Shown one piece after another: positions 1 to 8,067 of a stretch of 64,000 nucleotides of DNA. Made by a program: the position numbers and the translations under genes. The first letter of the stretch is position 1. Every line of letters begins with the position of its first letter. Source of the DNA: a virus; the IMG/VR virus record IMGVR_UViG_3300031857_000053, positions 1 through 64,000 of that record, one strand, 5' to 3'. The notes below the pieces were generated by a model, which saw only the letters and a list, made by a program, of their open reading frames with translations, did no database searches and had not been told where the DNA came from.

Positions 1-1
1 A

Positions 2-235
2 ACAAGAACAACTAATCTTCTTAGAGTAACACTAGCAAGTGGCACTGTAGCAGCAGGAACCTATGGAGCATCTTTTGCAAGTGTTGGTACAGCTAATGCT
101 ACTGTAAAAGGTATTACATTAAAACCAGGAGAAACTATTAACTTTAATCCAGGTGGAATTAATAATGTTTTAGATGCTATAGCTTATGATGCATCTCCAG
201 CTAATGCTGAATTATTAATCATTTATTTAACATAA
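2..235 (+). CDS. C-terminal part of a beta-rich virion/fibre protein (5' truncated)
   Basis: An open frame enters from the left edge and ends at a TAA that directly precedes the next start codon. The 77 visible residues are rich in Thr, Gly, Ala, Ser and Asn and alternate in a beta-strand pattern, with no Cys and almost no charge. This composition matches the fibre-type proteins that follow. The tight junction (one base between stop and next ATG) suggests co-transcription and co-translation with the next two genes. I do not recognise a family. A tail-fibre or head-decoration C-terminus is the likely role by context only. Confidence 0.6.
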   Translation, partial: TRTTNLLRVTLASGTVAAGTYGASFASVGTANATVKGITLKPGETINFNPGGINNVLDAIAYDASPANAELLIIYLT

Positions 236-236
236 T

Positions 237-650
237 ATGAGTACTCAAATTATAATATCCGGAGGTGGTGGTGGCGGCAGTGTAACACCTAATGTAAGAA
301 CAACAACTTTTGGTTGCTCAGTAAATGGTGGTGGATTTGCTCCATTAACAGGAATCATAGGATACACAGTTATTCCTTATGATGGGACAATTACTGGTTG
401 GAGCATAGTCTCTGATATATCAGGAGATTGTGTAATAGATGTATGGAAAGCTGCGGGTGTAGTTCCAACAGTAGCTAATACTATCGCGGGCACAGAGAAG
501 CCTACTCTTTCATCACAACAACTTAATTCAGATAATACTCTTACTACTTGGACAACAGCAGTAACAGCAGGTGATGTTATAGGATTTAATCTTGATTCTG
601 CATCTACCTTAACAAGTGTAAATTTAATTATAACAATTTTAAAAACATAA
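237..650 (+). CDS. Small beta-sandwich virion protein, probable fibre/adhesin tip
   Basis: This 137-residue protein starts with a hydrophobic strand followed by a run of six glycines (residues 9-14). The rest is a predicted all-beta domain with the pattern YTVIPYDGTITGW near residue 44 and AGDVIGFNL near residue 110. I know this pattern from small C-terminal or stand-alone domains of phage fibre and decoration proteins. There is no signal peptide or membrane segment. It sits between other adhesin-type genes, only a few bases from each neighbour, which supports a virion surface role. The poly-Gly stretch could be a hinge. The precise family is not established. Confidence 0.55.
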   Translation: MSTQIIISGGGGGGSVTPNVRTTTFGCSVNGGGFAPLTGIIGYTVIPYDGTITGWSIVSDISGDCVIDVWKAAGVVPTVANTIAGTEKPTLSSQQLNSDNTLTTWTTAVTAGDVIGFNLDSASTLTSVNLIITILKT

Positions 651-653
651 AGT

Positions 654-923
654 ATGGGTTTTACTTGGATAGAATTAGAAAGAAGAACAGTTCCTGAACA
701 ACAAATTACTTGGCAATATGATGAAGAGGGAAATCCTATTCCTAATACAGATGAAGTATTTGATTATATAATGGTATATACTTTAGTAGAATATTATTAT
801 ATTCAATATAATACTAAAGTAACTATTGAGGTTACTCATTTTAATCCGCAAACAGAAGCGGATATTGAATTAGGAATAAATAATATGGGAATTACAGAAG
901 AAAGAAAACTTGAAAATCAATAA
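654..923 (+). CDS. Small acidic hypothetical protein in the fibre operon
   Basis: An 89-residue protein that is strongly acidic and Tyr-rich, including a YTLVEYYYIQYN segment around residues 42-53. I do not recognise it. It begins three bases after the preceding stop and ends two bases before the ATG of the large solenoid protein, so it belongs to the same transcript. Position between fibre genes suggests a small virion component or a fibre assembly factor, but nothing in the sequence decides this. Confidence 0.5.
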   Translation: MGFTWIELERRTVPEQQITWQYDEEGNPIPNTDEVFDYIMVYTLVEYYYIQYNTKVTIEVTHFNPQTEADIELGINNMGITEERKLENQ

Positions 924-925
924 TT

Positions 926-3652
926 ATGGCAACAAGAACGGTATCTAACGCAGGAGGTAACTGGAACGCTGTAGGCACTTGGACAGGTGGTGTTGTACCT
1001 ATTGCAGGTGATGATATTGCTTTTACTGCTACATCAGGAAATCTTACTGTGAATATCAATACTGCAGGTTTAGTAGGGGTAAACTTTACAAACTATGTAG
1101 GTACTATTACTTTTAATAATACACTAAACACAAGTGGAGTATTAAATCTTGGAACAGGTGGATATACACAAGCAGGAGCAAGTGGTATTGTTTTAAATGG
1201 TACTGCAACATTAACATCAGGAGGTGTTACTTGGTCGAGAACATTAGCATTTGGAGGTACTTCTGCAACATATACATTTGTTGGCAACTGGACTTCAACT
1301 GGGACTGTAACATTTCAAGGAACTGGAACTACTACTCTTACTAATAATACACTTAATATAAATGGTAGTTTGACACAAGGTGGTGGTGCTGGTATATATA
1401 CAGGAACAACTGCAATTGTATTTGGAGGCACAGGTACGTGGAGTAATAGTTCAACTGGAGCAATAAGAAATAATGTTATTATTAATACGCCAAGTACACT
1501 TACAATGTCAGGAAATCTTTATTATGATACAGGTATTTTTACTTACACAGCAGGCACAGTAGTTACAACAGGTTCTACTTTAAATGTAGCTGCTGCTACT
1601 ACATTTAATACAGGTACTTTAAATTGGAATAACTTTACAACAACAGGAGCAACTTATACAATAACACTTTCATCAAACTTAAATATTACAGGAACACTTA
1701 CATTAAATCACACAGGTACTTTAAGCTTTACAATAGGTGCTTTCTCATTCAACCCGACTGGTACTTTAGTAGTTTCACAAGGAACAACAACAATTCCAAA
1801 TACTTTAAATGTTACAAATGCTACACTTATTAGCTCATCTACAGGTGCTGTATTAAATACTAATACCATTAATATTTCAGGAAATCTTAGTACAACAGGT
1901 ACTGGAAATTGTACCGGAACAACATCATTAGTATTAACAGGTACTGGCACTTGGAATAACACATCTACTGGTACTATTAGAAATAATCTTACTATTAATG
2001 CAGGTGCAAATACAATTACAGTATCTGGTAATGTAAGGCATGATACAGGAACACTTACATATACATCGGGTATAGTTGATACTACTGGTTCTACTTTAAA
2101 TATTGGGGCAAATACAACTTTAACTACAAATGGTATAACTTGGAATAATATAACAACAAACGCGGCTTCAATAATAACATTAGGAAGTAATCTTACTCTT
2201 ACTGGAAACTTTACTTTAGGAAGTACATCAACAACAAGTTTTGTTTTAGGAGGTAATACTTTTGTAACTACAAATGCTAATCTTGTTAGTAATGCAACTG
2301 GTACTTTTACTGTTCCTACAAATCTTACCTTTAAATCTTTGACTGTTACAAATGGTTCAGCATTCAATGGTAATACATTAACTTTTACAGAGAATCTTAC
2401 TATTAATACAAGTGGTTGTACAGGCACTACAAATTTTATTTATGCTGGAACAGGTACTTGGACTGCATCAGGTACTAATTGTTTTATAAGAAATAATTTA
2501 ACTATTAATACACCTGGGGGAACACTTACTCTTTCGGGTACACCTTGGAAAGAAACAGGATTTATAACATATACAGCAGGTACATTTGATGAAACTTCTG
2601 CATATTTAGTTGTTGGTGGGGCAGGTGGAAATACTAATTGTAATTTAGGCGGATATACTTTTAATAAACTATTAGTTAATGGCGCAATTACATTAGTAAG
2701 TAATATTAATGCTACCACATTTGGAACTGCTGACCTTGCAAATGCTCCTATATCATTTACACTTGGAATTTATTCTCTTAATTTTACTCATTTACAGTTA
2801 AGAAATTATAATACAACAACTCTTCCTACCGCTTGGGTTGCTCAGAATGTAGAGTTAGTGGCAGCAAGTTCAGCAACATTAAATGCTAATTCAATCACAA
2901 TAACAGGTAATTTTACTCAATCAGGTAATGGTCTTTTTACAGGAACAACAACATTTACTTATGCTGTTCCTGCTTTATCAACTGGTACATGGTCAAGAAC
3001 TGGTCCTGGTAGATTAAGTAATAACTTTACAATTAATAGTGCTGGAACAATAAATTTTACTGGAGGTAATATTGGTGGTGGGATATTTACTTATACCGCA
3101 GGAACTGTAAATGTACAAGTAGGTTCTACTTTGTATAATAGTGCATCAGGAACTATATTTAATGGAGCAGGAATAACTTGGTATAATGTTGTTTTCGGTA
3201 GTGTTACTGGACTTACAGCTGTTACATCTGTAACTCTTAATACTCAATTAATTTGTTTAGATACTTTAACATTACAAGTTTCAGTTACAACTTTTTTAGG
3301 TACAGATGGAACATTTGATACTTATAATCTTATAATGGGTTCTGATGCTGCTATATTAAGAACTACTACTTTGGTATCCACAAAAACATATAGAGTAAGA
3401 CAATCTTTTACTTCTACACAAGCAACTGATGCTAATAGGATATTATTAAAATCTTCTATTGGAGGTTCACAAGCAATATTTACAGTAGATAATGGCTCTA
3501 CTATTGATGTAGGATTTGTAAATGCAACTGATATAAATTCATCACTTGGTAGACCTATTTATTCTTATAGAGGAGTATTTAGCAATACACTTAATTGGGG
3601 ATTACTGCCAACAGATAATACAAGATCTAGCAGATCAACTTTTGTGGGATAA
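926..3652 (+). CDS. Repetitive beta-solenoid tail fibre / adhesin
   Basis: This 908-residue protein is almost entirely Thr, Asn, Gly, Ser and Ile/Leu, with alternating short strands typical of a beta-helix. The N-terminus has GGNWNAVGTWTGG and GDD motifs, as in bacterial and phage surface proteins with a solenoid fold. From about residue 140 a unit of roughly 170 residues recurs four times. Each unit is marked by GTW followed by an IRNN-type turn, a YTAG or YTSG strand and a GSTLN-type strand. The C-terminal 100 residues are different, more charged, and may form the cap or attachment region. It lies just upstream of the holin. The likely role is a host- or mucus-binding fibre. Reverse-strand frames across it are composition artefacts. 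Confidence 0.65.
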   Translation: MATRTVSNAGGNWNAVGTWTGGVVPIAGDDIAFTATSGNLTVNINTAGLVGVNFTNYVGTITFNNTLNTSGVLNLGTGGYTQAGASGIVLNGTATLTSGGVTWSRTLAFGGTSATYTFVGNWTSTGTVTFQGTGTTTLTNNTLNINGSLTQGGGAGIYTGTTAIVFGGTGTWSNSSTGAIRNNVIINTPSTLTMSGNLYYDTGIFTYTAGTVVTTGSTLNVAAATTFNTGTLNWNNFTTTGATYTITLSSNLNITGTLTLNHTGTLSFTIGAFSFNPTGTLVVSQGTTTIPNTLNVTNATLISSSTGAVLNTNTINISGNLSTTGTGNCTGTTSLVLTGTGTWNNTSTGTIRNNLTINAGANTITVSGNVRHDTGTLTYTSGIVDTTGSTLNIGANTTLTTNGITWNNITTNAASIITLGSNLTLTGNFTLGSTSTTSFVLGGNTFVTTNANLVSNATGTFTVPTNLTFKSLTVTNGSAFNGNTLTFTENLTINTSGCTGTTNFIYAGTGTWTASGTNCFIRNNLTINTPGGTLTLSGTPWKETGFITYTAGTFDETSAYLVVGGAGGNTNCNLGGYTFNKLLVNGAITLVSNINATTFGTADLANAPISFTLGIYSLNFTHLQLRNYNTTTLPTAWVAQNVELVAASSATLNANSITITGNFTQSGNGLFTGTTTFTYAVPALSTGTWSRTGPGRLSNNFTINSAGTINFTGGNIGGGIFTYTAGTVNVQVGSTLYNSASGTIFNGAGITWYNVVFGSVTGLTAVTSVTLNTQLICLDTLTLQVSVTTFLGTDGTFDTYNLIMGSDAAILRTTTLVSTKTYRVRQSFTSTQATDANRILLKSSIGGSQAIFTVDNGSTIDVGFVNATDINSSLGRPIYSYRGVFSNTLNWGLLPTDNTRSSRSTFVG
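1350..3240 (+). repeat. Four degenerate ~510-nt coding repeats in the solenoid gene
   Basis: The conserved Trp codon of the GTW motif lies at 1439, 1952, 2459 and 2990, spaced 513, 507 and 531 nt. Each copy continues with a GTxxIRNN- or SNN-type turn and strands in the same order. The copies differ at many positions, so this is an old internal duplication in the protein rather than a fresh DNA repeat. Confidence 0.6.
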
Positions 3653-3669
3653 ATTAATTATATTTTAAC

Positions 3670-4071
3670 ATGAACTTTAAAGAATCCATATCACAATATT
3701 TTTTAGAAATCTCAGCGTTTCTAGCGATCTTTTTTACTGAAATATCTTCAGCTTTATTTGCTATAGGATTCTTAATTATGGTAGATACTTTTTTAGGTAT
3801 CTGGGCATCTAAAAATAAAGGTGGATGGAAATCTATTACTTCACGTAAAGCAGGAAGAATTGTATCTAAATTTATTGTATATCCTTTGGCTATTATAGTA
3901 GCTAAGGTATCTCAAACATATTTAACACCAGCAATTCCTTGGATAGATGTAACAGCGGGTATTATTGCTACTGTTGAAGTAAAAAGTATATTTGAAAATA
4001 GTAGTCTTATACTTGGATATAATTTATGGGAAAAAATTAAGAAAGCTATTTGGAAAGATAAAGAAGATTAG
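3670..4071 (+). CDS. Phage holin (toxin-secretion/lysis holin type)
   Basis: A 133-residue protein with three or four hydrophobic segments at about residues 12-28, 29-46, 70-86 and 92-108. Between the second and third comes a basic loop with DTFLGIWASKNKGGW followed by TSRKAGR. This arrangement matches the phage holin family 4 (toxin secretion/phage lysis holin). The C-terminus is lysine-rich and would face the cytoplasm. A holin forms inner-membrane lesions that time lysis. It follows the fibre genes after a 17-nt gap and precedes a second small membrane protein, a common lysis arrangement. No endolysin is visible next to it in this window. Confidence 0.7.
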   Translation: MNFKESISQYFLEISAFLAIFFTEISSALFAIGFLIMVDTFLGIWASKNKGGWKSITSRKAGRIVSKFIVYPLAIIVAKVSQTYLTPAIPWIDVTAGIIATVEVKSIFENSSLILGYNLWEKIKKAIWKDKED

Positions 4072-4133
4072 TTTTTGGAAATATGAATTATATTCCTTAT
4101 ATTGAATATCAAACAATATGAAAATTATCTAGT

Positions 4134-4370
4134 ATGAAAAATTTTATTGAAAATATGTTAAGTTCAGATGGAAAGATTTCTTCTAAAAGAGTCGTTACAC
4201 TAGCAGCTTTTATTTTAATTGCTGTTGGTTTTCTAGTTGATTTATTTACCGATTTTACAATATCTGATAATGTTTATTCTGGTGTTGAATATATTGTAAT
4301 TGCCGGATTAGGTTTTACAGCATCTGAAAACTTTACTAATTATAGATCATCTTCTAAAGAAGTAAAATAA
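4134..4370 (+). CDS. Two-TM small membrane protein, possible second holin or lysis accessory
   Basis: This 78-residue protein has a short amphipathic basic N-terminus and two hydrophobic segments at about residues 21-38 and 52-66. A polar, basic tail follows. It sits immediately behind the holin, which suggests a pinholin, antiholin or other lysis accessory. No family-specific motif is visible, so the role rests on topology and neighbourhood. The 62-base gap before it contains only a 12-codon ATG frame at 4083, which I do not treat as a gene. Confidence 0.5.
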   Translation: MKNFIENMLSSDGKISSKRVVTLAAFILIAVGFLVDLFTDFTISDNVYSGVEYIVIAGLGFTASENFTNYRSSSKEVK

Positions 4371-4380
4371 ATTATTGATT

Positions 4381-5046
4381 ATGGCATCTAAAGATAAACT
4401 TATTCCTACAGCAATTATTATGTCTAATTCTTTAAAAGGAGTTAAGACTACAAATAATTCTTTTAGTATGAGTTATGGTAAAAAGAGAACTCTTTATGAC
4501 AATAACTATACAAATGCTGTATATTTTTTTGCTAGTATTTATGCTAAAGAATTAAAGATATCAGGAGGAGATGCTACTTGGAATCATAAATTAGTTGATG
4601 GTAAAAATCTTACAGCACTTTATACACCAAATAGAAATATTCACGATCTTACTTTAGGCAATGTTGTTGCTTCTTCTGAAGCTGAGTGGAATGAATTACA
4701 AGTTACTATTAGTCGCGCTTTTAATATAGTTTATCCTTTTGATATTGTAAGTGCATTAACTGCTGCTGATATTTTAGTTTATAATAATTTGATGGGTGTA
4801 TTTGATAATGGTGCCACAGTTACTTTTGCTTTAACAGGAGCTGATGGATCTCCTTTAGGAACATTTGCGCAAGGTGTTACTTTTGCAGATGCTTGGAATA
4901 CAATTAAAGTTCCTTATGATGCATCAATAGGAGTAACTACATATTTTATAGCACCTATTTTTCAACCAGTTGGAGCTACTAAATTTTATTATAGATATAC
5001 TGGTTTAAGACGTTGGTTTGATTTTACAGGATACAATTTGATATAG
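4381..5046 (+). CDS. Beta-rich hypothetical virion protein
   Basis: I place the start at the ATG at 4381 rather than the upstream in-frame TTG, because TTG adds only two residues. The 221-residue product is a mixed beta protein, neutral, with no membrane segment. It ends with an aromatic, basic tail (RRWFDFTGYNLI). I do not recognise the family. It is the last gene before a strong terminator, so it closes the fibre-lysis transcript. A structural or assembly role is plausible by location only. Confidence 0.5.
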   Translation: MASKDKLIPTAIIMSNSLKGVKTTNNSFSMSYGKKRTLYDNNYTNAVYFFASIYAKELKISGGDATWNHKLVDGKNLTALYTPNRNIHDLTLGNVVASSEAEWNELQVTISRAFNIVYPFDIVSALTAADILVYNNLMGVFDNGATVTFALTGADGSPLGTFAQGVTFADAWNTIKVPYDASIGVTTYFIAPIFQPVGATKFYYRYTGLRRWFDFTGYNLI

Positions 5047-5068
5047 CTTTCTTTGTCTTTCTGTAACT

Positions 5069-5100
5069 AAGGTCTCTGTTTATCAGGGACCTTTTTTTTA
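5069..5100 (+). terminator. Rho-independent terminator after the fibre-lysis block
   Basis: A 10-bp stem (AAGGTCTCTG paired with CAGGGACCTT, one G-T wobble) closes a 5-nt loop and is followed by an unbroken T tract. It lies about 20 bases after the upstream stop codon and just ahead of a promoter-like region. Confidence 0.85.
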
Positions 5101-5119
5101 TTTTAAATTTAATATAAAC

Positions 5120-5151
5120 TTTGGAAGTTTAAACTTTATGTAATATATTTG
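5120..5151 (+). promoter_or_regulatory. Bacteroidetes-type promoter for the packaging block
   Basis: TTTG at 5120-5123 and TATATTTG at 5144-5151 match the Bacteroidetes -33 (TTTG) and -7 (TAnnTTTG) elements with 20 bases between them. The pair lies between a terminator and the first gene of the next block, 27 bases before its ATG. It would be read by the host sigma factor. Confidence 0.6.
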
Positions 5152-5178
5152 TCTTAAGTTTAATTAAAAAAAATAACC

Positions 5179-5475
5179 ATGTCAGAACAAACCAACACAG
5201 AAGAGACAAAGGTTCCTACCGAAAAAGAGATCAAGGAACATCGTATAGCAATGGAAAACTTTTATAAAAGTGAATTGCCAATGCTTAAAATTAGATTAGA
5301 ATATGAGACACTTTTGACAGAGATTGAAAAACAAAAATTGATAAGAGTTGAATCTATTGCGCGTCAAGCTATGATTATGTATCCTCCAGAATCTAGAGAA
5401 GCGTCAACTAATAATAAAGAAGAAGCATCAGAAGCTCCAAAACAAAAACCAGAAAAGAAGCTTAAGTCAGTATAA
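5179..5475 (+). CDS. Small charged helical protein, first gene of packaging block
   Basis: A 98-residue protein with an acidic Glu/Thr-rich N-terminus, a central amphipathic helical region (residues 25-70) and a Lys/Glu/Pro-rich tail ending KKLKSV. It is preceded by an A-rich leader rather than a Shine-Dalgarno sequence. I do not recognise a family. As the first gene after a promoter and before a winged-helix-like gene, it could be a regulator or assembly chaperone, but there is no direct evidence for either. Confidence 0.5.
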   Translation: MSEQTNTEETKVPTEKEIKEHRIAMENFYKSELPMLKIRLEYETLLTEIEKQKLIRVESIARQAMIMYPPESREASTNNKEEASEAPKQKPEKKLKSV

Positions 5476-5495
5476 ATCCGTCATAAACCAACAAC

Positions 5496-5867
5496 ATGGC
5501 ACAAGTTAATCTAGTTGATAAGCGTCATAAATTTACATTATCAAGTATTATTAAATTTCAATTTCTTACTCATTCTTATCTTACTTCAACTTTGTTGAGT
5601 GAGTCAGAATTAGATTGTCTTACTTTACTTGGATTAAAAGGTGAACAGGATCTTGCTGATTTTTGTATAACAGCATCTTCTGATAATATTTTTAAGAGTA
5701 CTCAAACAGTAAGAAACTGTTTAACAAAAATGGAGAAGATTGGATTTATAGTTAAAGAAGGAAAAAGTAAAAAGAAGATTTTTATTAATCCAGATTTAAA
5801 AATACAGTGTTCAGGAAATATATTGTTGGACTTTAAATTTGTACACATTGACACCCAAAAAATCTAG
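5496..5867 (+). CDS. Winged-helix-like small regulatory protein
   Basis: This 123-residue basic protein has a helix-rich centre (residues 40-95) with the order helix, helix, TVRNCLTKMEKIGFIVKE-type recognition helix and turn, then a Lys-rich wing and a short strand. This resembles a winged helix, where a recognition helix is followed by a hairpin. It is preceded by an AAACCAAC leader at 5485-5492. The 3' end overlaps the next coding frame by about 20-30 bases, suggesting translational coupling. It may regulate phage transcription, but the fold assignment is from pattern only. Confidence 0.45.
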   Translation: MAQVNLVDKRHKFTLSSIIKFQFLTHSYLTSTLLSESELDCLTLLGLKGEQDLADFCITASSDNIFKSTQTVRNCLTKMEKIGFIVKEGKSKKKIFINPDLKIQCSGNILLDFKFVHIDTQKI

Positions 5868-6261
5868 AAGTTTTATAGAATCAACAGCAAAAGAACTAAA
5901 ATTAAATCCTAATTTAGTAGAACATGTAGTTGACTATTATTGGAAAGGAATAAGAAAAAGTTTAGTAGAATTAAAATCTCCTATTATCCAAGTAAGATCA
6001 ATAGGAGAATTTAGATTAAAAGTTTGGGATTTAGAAGAACAAAGAAGAAGATACCAGTTACACTTAGATTCTGGCGACCCAAATAAAATGAGTTTTGCAA
6101 AACATCAAATAAGAAAAGATGTAGAAGAAAGATTAAAAAATCTAAATAAAGTGATGGAGATTACATCTGCAGATAAAGAAAGGAAAGAAAAATTAAAAAA
6201 TAAAAAAACTAATGGGTCTATCATTAAAAGAAATTTGGAATCACCGGATGCAAATTCTTGA
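5839..6261 (+). CDS. HU/IHF-like DNA-binding protein (crAss-like family)
   Basis: The frame has no early ATG. Translation must begin at TTG 5839 or TTG 5848, inside the end of the previous gene. The N-terminal 55 residues have the helix-helix-strand order of HU/IHF subunits: a helix around VVDYYWKGIRKSLVE, then strands with VRSIGEFRLKVW at the place where HU-type proteins have their glycine-centred turn. The remaining part is a long Lys/Glu-rich helix. HU/IHF-like proteins are known near the packaging genes of crAss-like phages, where DNA bending in packaging or genome organisation is the likely role. The DNA-binding arm is not obvious, so function is inferred. The gene ends with TGA. Confidence 0.5.
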   Translation: MYTLTPKKSRSFIESTAKELKLNPNLVEHVVDYYWKGIRKSLVELKSPIIQVRSIGEFRLKVWDLEEQRRRYQLHLDSGDPNKMSFAKHQIRKDVEERLKNLNKVMEITSADKERKEKLKNKKTNGSIIKRNLESPDANS

Positions 6262-6553
6262 GGGAGTCAAGAACACAATCTTTAAAAAAGATCATATAGA
6301 GTTTATAGCTACAGAGCGAATGAAAATTTGTGAAGCATGTTCTCTTATTGATAAGGAAGGAAGTAAGTGTTTAGTTCCAGGCACAGCTCCTTGTTGTGGA
6401 GAATGTGGTTGTAAACTTGCTTTTAAAACTAGATCTATGTCATCATCGTGTCCACATCCAGATGGTCCTAAATGGGAAGCAGTAATTACAGAAGAAGAAG
6501 AAGAAAAATTGTATAACGATATTAATTATAATCCAGATAGCACTAGCATATAA
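6212..6553 (+). CDS. Zinc-binding cysteine-cluster protein
   Basis: This 113-residue protein has a helical N-terminus and a Cys cluster between about residues 39 and 80. The order is CEAC, a single Cys in GSKC, CCGECGC, and finally CPH, giving enough ligands for two zinc sites. The tail is very acidic (four consecutive Glu). The ATG at 6212 lies 50 bases inside the preceding gene, so the two are probably translationally coupled. Similar small zinc-ribbon proteins accompany packaging genes in crAss-like phages as I recall. A nucleic-acid or terminase-associated role is plausible but not shown. Confidence 0.55.
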   Translation: MGLSLKEIWNHRMQILEGVKNTIFKKDHIEFIATERMKICEACSLIDKEGSKCLVPGTAPCCGECGCKLAFKTRSMSSSCPHPDGPKWEAVITEEEEEKLYNDINYNPDSTSI

Positions 6554-6591
6554 ATAAAATTTCATATTTTCAACTCAAAACCCAACTCAAG

Positions 6592-7443
6592 ATGTCAGTA
6601 ATATTCAAAGCAAAGAATCATAAATATGAAAGTATTGATCCAGAAGAACAAATTGATTGGATTAGTGTTACATCGTTTATTAGTCTTTTTAAACCAAAAT
6701 TTGATCCAACAAGTCAAGCTTTAAAATCATCTAAGAATAAAAAATCTAAATGGTTTGGATTATCTATGGAAGAGATCCAAGAAGCTTGGGAAAATGAAGG
6801 TAAAAGAGCTGTTGATTTAGGTACCTGGTATCATGATCAAAGAGAAAAAGATCTTACAGATCATATGACAATTGATAGATTAGGAGTTTCTATTCCTATT
6901 ATTAAACCTCTTTATGAAGGAGATATTAAACAAGCTCCAAATCAAAAACTTACTGAAGGGATTTATCCCGAACACTTTGTTTATTTGAAATCTGCAGGTA
7001 TATGTGGACAATCAGATCGTGTTGAAGTTGTAAAAGATACAGTAGATATTTATGATTATAAAACAAATAAAGAGATCAAATTACAAGGTTTTAAAAACTA
7101 TCAAGGAGTGGTTAGTAAAATGTATTCTTGTTGTTCTCATCTTGATGATTGCAATTTTAATCACTATGCTTTACAGCTTAGTGTTTATATGTATATTATT
7201 CTTAAGCATAATCCTAGGTACAAACCGGGCAAGATGCAACTCCACCACATTGTATTCGAAACAGAAGGATTAGATCAATATGGTTATCCAATTGCAAAAT
7301 TAGATTTAAATAATAACCCAATTGTAAAAGAAGTTGTACCTTACGATGTTCCTTATCTTAAAAGAGAAGTAATCGATATGATTAATTGGTTATACGATAA
7401 TAGAGATAAAATTAAAAATGAAAAAGAAAAAGATAAAAACTAG
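6592..7443 (+). CDS. PD-(D/E)XK superfamily nuclease
   Basis: The 283-residue protein has the core of a Cas4/RecB-like PD-(D/E)XK nuclease. A first Asp lies in GQSDRVE (D142), and the D-x-K pair lies in IYDYKTNK (D155, K157), followed by a conserved Thr. Upstream, the sequence ALDLGTWYHDQRE-like (residues 76-86) fits the GTxxHxxxE helix seen before the core in this family. A later QLSVYMYIL segment matches the QxxxY motif. The enzyme would cut DNA ends or branched intermediates during replication, recombination or packaging. It sits two genes before TerL. An AAACCCAAC leader precedes it. Confidence 0.7.
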   Translation: MSVIFKAKNHKYESIDPEEQIDWISVTSFISLFKPKFDPTSQALKSSKNKKSKWFGLSMEEIQEAWENEGKRAVDLGTWYHDQREKDLTDHMTIDRLGVSIPIIKPLYEGDIKQAPNQKLTEGIYPEHFVYLKSAGICGQSDRVEVVKDTVDIYDYKTNKEIKLQGFKNYQGVVSKMYSCCSHLDDCNFNHYALQLSVYMYIILKHNPRYKPGKMQLHHIVFETEGLDQYGYPIAKLDLNNNPIVKEVVPYDVPYLKREVIDMINWLYDNRDKIKNEKEKDKN

Positions 7444-7558
7444 GATACATTTTTTTCCAGGTATCTGTTTTGGAATAAATTTTCCTTTGGACTATTATAC
7501 CGATATGTCTATTAGTTTTTTATGTGTTAATATTAGTTTTAAATGGCGTAAACGATGA
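7418..7558 (+). CDS. 46-residue basic/aromatic small protein overlapping both neighbours
   Basis: A short frame starts at ATG 7418, inside the end of the nuclease gene, and stops at TGA 7556-7558, overlapping the next ATG (ATGA arrangement). The product begins with four lysines and has the centre FFPGICFGINFPLDYY, then ends FKWRKR. The frame exactly fills what would otherwise be the longest gap between 5179 and 13040. The ATGA junction is typical of translational coupling. The residue composition is not random for such AT-rich DNA (Pro, Gly, Cys, Trp). I recall similar small proteins in related phages but assign no function. Confidence 0.5.
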   Translation: MKKKKIKTRIHFFPGICFGINFPLDYYTDMSISFLCVNISFKWRKR

Positions 7559-8067
7559 TAAGATTATTTGATATACATGATGGAAAACTAGTACCTACAG
7601 AACACTGTTATGCTTTAAGTTTTTTAAAAAATATTATGGATGAGTATCCGACAAATTATATAACTGTCTATAAATATATATTTTATATGACTTGTCCAAA
7701 TCCACAACTTAATCCTTTTTTTAATGTTCCAGAAGAAGACAAAGAAAGTTTAATATTAGATGAGATTGAAGCTGATTTTTCAACGGAAGATGAATTAATT
7801 ATAAGAGCAAAAGATCGTTGCAATAAACTTTTTGAAACACCTACAGTTAGATCTTATCGAGGTATGGCTACTATGATGGATAGATTAGCTAGGTATATGG
7901 AGACAACTCCTATAAGTCATGGTCGAGATGGTAACATTAATTCTTTAGTTGCTGCTGCTAAAAACTTTGAAGGTATTAGAGCTTCTTTTAAAGGAGTATA
8001 TAAAGATTTACAAGAAGAACAAAAGAACCATGTTCGCGGGGGCGCAGGACTAGCTTATGATCAATAA
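7555..8067 (+). CDS. TerL-adjacent protein, candidate small terminase or partner
   Basis: A 170-residue, mostly helical, acidic protein. Conserved-looking elements are YPTNYITVYKYIFYM (residues 23-37), an acidic helix around 55-75, and RSYRGMATMMDRLARYM near residue 100. The end is Gly-rich and basic (VRGGAGLAYDQ). It overlaps the TerL start by 11 bases, the usual place for a small terminase subunit. I see no helix-turn-helix motif that would prove DNA recognition. The call is by position, and it could instead be a conserved crAss-like packaging accessory. Confidence 0.45.
   Translation: MIRLFDIHDGKLVPTEHCYALSFLKNIMDEYPTNYITVYKYIFYMTCPNPQLNPFFNVPEEDKESLILDEIEADFSTEDELIIRAKDRCNKLFETPTVRSYRGMATMMDRLARYMETTPISHGRDGNINSLVAAAKNFEGIRASFKGVYKDLQEEQKNHVRGGAGLAYDQ

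Noticed and set aside
1708-2427. 239-codon reverse-strand frame, with others at 1093-1287 and 2440-2718
   Set aside because: They lie opposite the Thr/Asn-rich repeats of the solenoid gene. Their Val/Leu/Pro-rich translations are the mirror of that composition, and there are no start signals or neighbours on that strand.
4375-4380. TTG start two codons upstream of the 221-residue protein
   Set aside because: The ATG at 4381 is two codons downstream and lies at a normal distance from the previous stop.
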